Part shown: positions 60,461 to 64,000 of the stretch, piece by piece | Numbering within the stretch: position 1 is the stretch's first letter | Layout of the letters: each line of letters opens with the position of its first letter | Source: Caballeronia insecticola | GTDB taxonomy: Bacteria > Pseudomonadota > Gammaproteobacteria > Burkholderiales > Burkholderiaceae | Length of the DNA: 64,000 nucleotides | Direction: 5' to 3' | NCBI RefSeq assembly: GCF_000402035.1 | Contig: NC_021288.1 | Coordinates: 558,001 to 622,000 of the forward strand | The notes under the pieces: model-generated | Database searches by the model: none | The model's input: only the letters and a program-made list of their open reading frames with translations | Told to the model about the DNA's origin: nothing | Program-made: the position numbers and the translations under genes

Positions 60461-62553
60461 TGAACATCGATCCCGACGCGCCCTCGCCCGCCCTGCGCGA
60501 CGACCTGCGCCTCTCGGAAGCATCGCCGGGAAGGAATGGCGAGCCCGCGTGGGTGATTCAGGATATCGTCGTGAACCGGTTTTATCGCATCGGCTGGCTG
60601 GAGTTCGAATGTCTGCTGCGCTGGGACAGGCCGCCCGCGCAGATATGCAGCGAGATCGAACGGGAGACGGCGCTGCGGCCCGTGATCGAACAGGTGATCG
60701 CGTTCCGGGCGTTCCTCGAACGGCATGGACTGCTCAAGCCGACGCCCGACACGCTCGCCCGCCTGCGCAACGCCCGGCGCGCGCAGTGGTTCACGTGGCG
60801 CTGGTGGCTGCATCACTATCTGTTCTTTCGCATTCCGCTGGTGCGCCCGCAACGCTTTCTCGCGTGGCTTGCCAAGCGCCTCGACTGGCTCTTCACGCCG
60901 GCCACGCCGATTATCGTCGTGATTGCGAGCGTCGTCGGCATCGTGCTCGTGCTTCAGCAATGGGATGTGTTCACGAAAGCCGTGGTCGAATCGTTCTCCG
61001 TCGAAGGCATGCTGAGTTTTGCGCTTGCGTTGATCGTCGCGAAGACGTTGCACGAGATGGCGCATGCGATCGTCGCGACGCGGCTCGGCTTGAAGGTCGC
61101 GCATATGGGCGTGGCGTTCGTCGTGCTATGGCCGATGCTCTACACCGACACCGGCGAAAGCTGGAAGCTCAAGCGCGCGCGCCAGCGGCTCGCGATTGCG
61201 TCGGCGGGCATTCTGTGCGAACTGTCGCTCGCGGGCCTCTCGACGCTGTGCTGGGCGTTGAGCGATCCGGGCCCGCTGCGCAACGCGTTCCTCTATCTCG
61301 CGACGACCAGTTGGGTGCTCTCGCTCGCGCTCAACGCGAGTCCGTTCATGCGCTTTGACGGGTACTTCATTTTGTCGGATCTGCTCGATTTTCCGAACCT
61401 GCATTTTCGCGCGTCCGCACTCGCGCGCGTGAGCCTGCGCCGCGCGATTCCCGGCCTCGACGATCCATGGCCCGAACCGTTCGGCGTTACGCAGCGGCGT
61501 CTGCTGATCGCGTTCGAGTTCGTGACGTGGCTTTATCGGCTCGTGCTGTTTCTCGGCATCGCGATTACCGTGTATCTGTTCTTCTTCAAGCTGCTCGGCA
61601 TTCTGCTGTTTGTCGTGGAAGTGAGCTGGTTCATCGCGCTGCCGGTGTGGCGCGAGCTTGGCTACTGGTGGGCGAATCGTCGGCGCGTGACGCATGGGCG
61701 TCGACTCGTGCTCGCGATGTTCGTCGCGGCCGCGCTCGTGTTGCTCGCGCTGCCCTGGCGCACGCAGATTCACGCGGATGGCGTCGCGCGAGCCGAACAC
61801 GTATTGCGCGTGTTCGTGCCGTTTCCCGCGCGCATCCAGACGATTCGGCCAGCCGGCCCGGTGGATTCCGACGCGACGCTGATGGAGATGGACGAACCCG
61901 ATATCGCCGCGCGCATGCGCCGCAGCGAAGCCGGCATTCGCGGCTACGAGGGTCGGCTCGCGGGTCTCATCGCCGATGCGAACGGGCTCGACCAGCAGAC
62001 CTCGGTGCGCGAGCGTTTGCGCGTGCAGTACGAGGAAACCGCCGCGGCGCACTCGGAGATCGCGCGGCTGAGCTTGCGCGCGCCGTTCGCGGGCCTATGG
62101 ACCGACGTCGATCCGCAATGGCGCGCCGGGCAATGGATCAATCCGAAGATGCCAGTGGGCGTGCTGATCGATCCGCGTAGCTGGCAGGTCGACGCCTTCG
62201 TCAAACAGGACGAGGTTCAGCGCATTGCTATCGGCGACACGGCGCGCTTCTATCCGGTCGGACAGGTCGCGCCGATTGCGGGGCGCGTGCTCGCCATCGA
62301 CACCACGCGCGTGCGCCAGCTCGATCATCCGATGCTCGCGTCGCGCTACAAGGGGCCGCTTGCCGTGTCGTCGGAGCGTGGCGCGCTGATTCCCAATCCG
62401 GCGCTGTTCCATGTTCTCGTCGCGCTCGATGCGCCGCCCGTCAACTTGTGGGAAACGCGCGGTCAATTGCAGATCGACGGCGCGCGCCGAAGTCTGCTGA
62501 TCGAAGGCGGCACGCATGTGCTCGGCGCGTTGATTCGGCAGAGCGGGTTTTGA
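60460..62553 (+). CDS. M50 (site-2 protease-like) membrane protein with PqqD-like N- and HlyD-like C-terminal parts
   Basis: A 697-residue protein. Residues about 28-95 look like a PqqD-type winged helix (PAWVIQDIVVNRFYRIGWLEFE). The membrane part (about 148-450) has the zinc motif H198-E-M-A-H202 and N292-A-S-P with D300-G, both M50 hallmarks, so it may be an active intramembrane protease. The C-terminal part (about 455-697) is HlyD-like and periplasmic: a broken lipoyl domain, a coiled coil near 490-545, and LRAPFAGLWTDVDPQW. Its start overlaps the preceding stop (TGATG); a GTG three bases earlier is also possible. It takes the place that an ABC ATPase would hold in a type I exporter. Confidence 0.9.
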   Translation: MNIDPDAPSPALRDDLRLSEASPGRNGEPAWVIQDIVVNRFYRIGWLEFECLLRWDRPPAQICSEIERETALRPVIEQVIAFRAFLERHGLLKPTPDTLARLRNARRAQWFTWRWWLHHYLFFRIPLVRPQRFLAWLAKRLDWLFTPATPIIVVIASVVGIVLVLQQWDVFTKAVVESFSVEGMLSFALALIVAKTLHEMAHAIVATRLGLKVAHMGVAFVVLWPMLYTDTGESWKLKRARQRLAIASAGILCELSLAGLSTLCWALSDPGPLRNAFLYLATTSWVLSLALNASPFMRFDGYFILSDLLDFPNLHFRASALARVSLRRAIPGLDDPWPEPFGVTQRRLLIAFEFVTWLYRLVLFLGIAITVYLFFFKLLGILLFVVEVSWFIALPVWRELGYWWANRRRVTHGRRLVLAMFVAAALVLLALPWRTQIHADGVARAEHVLRVFVPFPARIQTIRPAGPVDSDATLMEMDEPDIAARMRRSEAGIRGYEGRLAGLIADANGLDQQTSVRERLRVQYEETAAAHSEIARLSLRAPFAGLWTDVDPQWRAGQWINPKMPVGVLIDPRSWQVDAFVKQDEVQRIAIGDTARFYPVGQVAPIAGRVLAIDTTRVRQLDHPMLASRYKGPLAVSSERGALIPNPALFHVLVALDAPPVNLWETRGQLQIDGARRSLLIEGGTHVLGALIRQSGF

Positions 62554-62720
62554 TGTGGCACGACAGACTTGAATGTGTTGCCGGTCGACATGATCGGCAA
62601 GCGCGCGAGATCGTGAAGATCGGCGTGTTTTACGAAACAGCAGACGAGACGCTTCTTGCCAACGGTTTTGCTCCGAACCGTAACGGTGGAAATCAGGGCT
62701 TTCCGCGAAAACCAGCCTGA
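62553..62720 (+). CDS. Possible 55-residue coupled open frame
   Basis: ATG 62553 overlaps the stop of the M50 gene (TGATG), as the preceding genes do, and opens 55 codons (MWHDRLECVAGRHDRQAREI at the start). The product is charged, soluble and not recognised. The opposite strand is also open here, and no ribosome-binding site other than the coupling is visible, so it may be chance. Confidence 0.25.
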   Translation: MWHDRLECVAGRHDRQAREIVKIGVFYETADETLLANGFAPNRNGGNQGFPRKPA

Positions 62721-63154
62721 ATTTAACTGCTCCCACATCGTATGAAGTCGATGCTGCGGCGCCATGCGTTTCAGGCGCCTGGACCCCTCGTAACGGCGTA
62801 CCATTGGAACACGGCAGAAAGGTGCAACGGTTACTCGTGCTGGCACGTCTGCCGCGCCGTACGGCCTATGGCCACCGTTCATCGGATATCAAATTTAGGG
62901 CTGCAAATCCACTGATGAACCCGCAAAGCTCCTGCGCAGTGCAGTTCAGTTCAGTTCAGTTAAGTTCGATCGCATCGCCTGCCGTTCACCCGGAATTGGC
63001 TGGAATGAATGCTACCTTGAGGAAGAAAACTGGTCCGGTAAGACCTAAACGAAATCCCATGCAGCCAGTTTGCGATGCTGGCCAGCGCCCTAGGCGAAGA
63101 CTCAATTGGCGCGGCGAGTACATCGGCTGCCGCAGCCCTAGGGAGTAAATGTTC
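62554..63154. other. Intergenic region downstream of the export operon
   Basis: About 600 bases apart from the doubtful small frame at 62553. It contains a short tandem repeat (CAGTT four times, 62942-62961) and the promoter of the small secreted protein gene. No terminator hairpin with a U-tract was found after the M50 gene. Confidence 0.5.
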
Positions 63155-63439
63155 ATGAAGACACTGATATTACTGGCATGCGTAATGCTGTCCACGAATG
63201 CGTTTGCAGAATGTGCGACGAACGCCCGTGGCGAGACCGTCTGCGGCAACGGGCAGTCGGCCGGCGGCTATAACCGGAACACCGGTACGGCCTGGACGTC
63301 GCAGACGAACCAGAATGGAGTGCATACGACACAAACCAACCGGGGCGGCGAAGCTCAGACGAAGAACGGCAAAGGCGTGGTTCACGGCCCCGGCGGAAAA
63401 AACTGCTACCGGACCGCTAATAGTCACGGTTGCAATTGA
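63155..63439 (+). CDS. Small secreted Gly/Asn/Thr-rich protein
   Basis: A 94-residue protein with a clear Sec signal peptide (MKTLILLACVMLSTNAFA, cleaved before ECATN). The mature 76 residues are rich in Gly, Asn and Thr with four cysteines (ECATN, TVCGNG, KNCYRT, HGCN) that could form two disulfides. Such small exported proteins are common in Burkholderiaceae and have no known function. The ATG at 63155 was chosen because GGGAG lies nine bases upstream; ATG 63149 is too close to it. Confidence 0.8.
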   Translation: MKTLILLACVMLSTNAFAECATNARGETVCGNGQSAGGYNRNTGTAWTSQTNQNGVHTTQTNRGGEAQTKNGKGVVHGPGGKNCYRTANSHGCN

Positions 63440-63813
63440 CGACTGGTGGGCAGCCAGCGTCACGTTCACCTCGATGGGCCGCTGCGAGTACCGAAACGTC
63501 GACGGATCGACGATTGGAGTGACGCCAGCGGCTCGGCGGTCCGCAAGTGGGTTGAGGCGGATGACCGGACCTGTTCGAAGCCGGAAAGTGCGATGTCGAA
63601 ACACAGCGCTTCGGAGCGCTCGGGACCTTGAACTTCCGTAGTCGACCCGTATCCCCCGGTCACACTGAGATATTGAACGGCCGGTATCGGATGTGGAAAC
63701 ACCTTCGAGCGACGCTGTGTGGGACAGCAGGGCGACAGCAGTTGCCTCGCCAATTGTCGATCGTGCGAATCCCGAGATGTGACCGACCATCAAATGACCG
63801 ACCATCAAATGCG
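63440..63813. other. Intergenic region without recognised genes
   Basis: About 370 bases between the small secreted protein gene and the convergent GntR-type gene. Short frames on both strands look non-coding. It ends in a perfect tandem repeat of a 15-base unit (63781-63810) just after the GntR-type stop. Confidence 0.5.
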
Positions 63814-64000
63814 TCAGCCATTCGAGCGTTTGAGCCGCATCGCAACTGAAAATCGCGCGGCGGGGTGAACGCTGACCGATACCTCGAAACTCTTTCCCTC
63901 CGCGTCGAGATAGCGCCGAACGATCTCGAGCGCCGCCGTCCCCTGCTCCACGCGCAGCCGCTTTGCCATCTCCTCCGACACCAGCACCGCCTGAATCCCC
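63814..64000 (-). CDS. GntR-family regulator, C-terminal UTRA part (start outside window)
   Basis: An open frame enters from the right edge and ends at TGA (63814-63816). The 61 visible residues read as the last part of a UTRA ligand-binding domain: VSEEMAKRLRVEQGTAALEI, then RRYLDAEGKSFEVSVSVHPAARFSV with the final strand. This is the standard end of HutC/FarR-type GntR regulators. The DNA-binding half lies beyond the window, so the target genes cannot be judged. Confidence 0.85.
   Translation of the reverse strand, partial: GIQAVLVSEEMAKRLRVEQGTAALEIVRRYLDAEGKSFEVSVSVHPAARFSVAMRLKRSNG

Overview
The window is GC-rich DNA with the gene content of a soil- or plant-associated member of the Burkholderiaceae (Caballeronia/Paraburkholderia-like; genus is inferred from gene content only). 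Genes are dense, mostly catabolic and transport operons each next to its own regulator. No rRNA, tRNA, CRISPR array, insertion sequence or replication origin was recognised.

0-10.2 kb, sugar and sugar-acid use: the end of a ribose-type ABC permease gene and its binding protein (+), a strong terminator, then a convergent five-gene operon (-) with an enolase-superfamily sugar-acid dehydratase, an MFS transporter, a PdxA2-type dehydrogenase, an amidohydrolase (lactonase-like) and a 2-keto-3-deoxy-L-arabonate dehydratase-like enzyme. A divergent LysR gene and a second MFS transporter gene follow. The dehydratase promoter and the second MFS promoter carry the same unusually spaced palindrome, which suggests one regulon.

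10.2-18.4 kb, guanidino/amine use: NCS1 permease, LysR regulator, FAD oxidoreductase and cupin (-), divergent from a LuxR-type regulator, an agmatinase-family ureohydrolase and an aldehyde dehydrogenase (+). 18.4-20.9 kb: LysR regulator and a divergent type II NADH dehydrogenase. 21.1-26.9 kb: IclR regulator, a polar amino-acid ABC transporter and hutD-hutF-hutG, the lower half of histidine degradation through formiminoglutamate. 26.9-30.1 kb: an SDR, a small NTF2-like putative lipoprotein and a small alpha/beta hydrolase.

30.8-36.8 kb: a complete glycerol-type ABC importer operon in the order glpS-T-P-Q-U-V, ending in a clear terminator. 37.5-40.5 kb: one AT-richer, probably acquired gene for a 978-residue SF2 helicase, a candidate stand-alone defence gene. 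41.0-45.7 kb: a Cys-type sulfatase, its radical-SAM maturase and an MltF-like lytic transglycosylase (-).

46.2-62.6 kb is the most interesting part. A 3496-residue repetitive protein with no Sec signal (N-terminal LEQRILFDGA tag, DUF4347 domain, Ig-like domains, nine VCBS repeats) is followed, with almost no gaps, by a TolC-type outer-membrane lipoprotein, a periplasmic HlyD-type adaptor, an inner-membrane HlyD-type adaptor with a GAF-like cytoplasmic domain, and an M50 site-2-protease-like membrane protein with a PqqD-like N-terminus and an HlyD-like C-terminus. This looks like a type-1-like export module without an ABC ATPase, in which the M50 protein would recognise, and perhaps process, the giant substrate. 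The window ends with a small secreted protein and the 3' end of a GntR/UTRA regulator gene (-).
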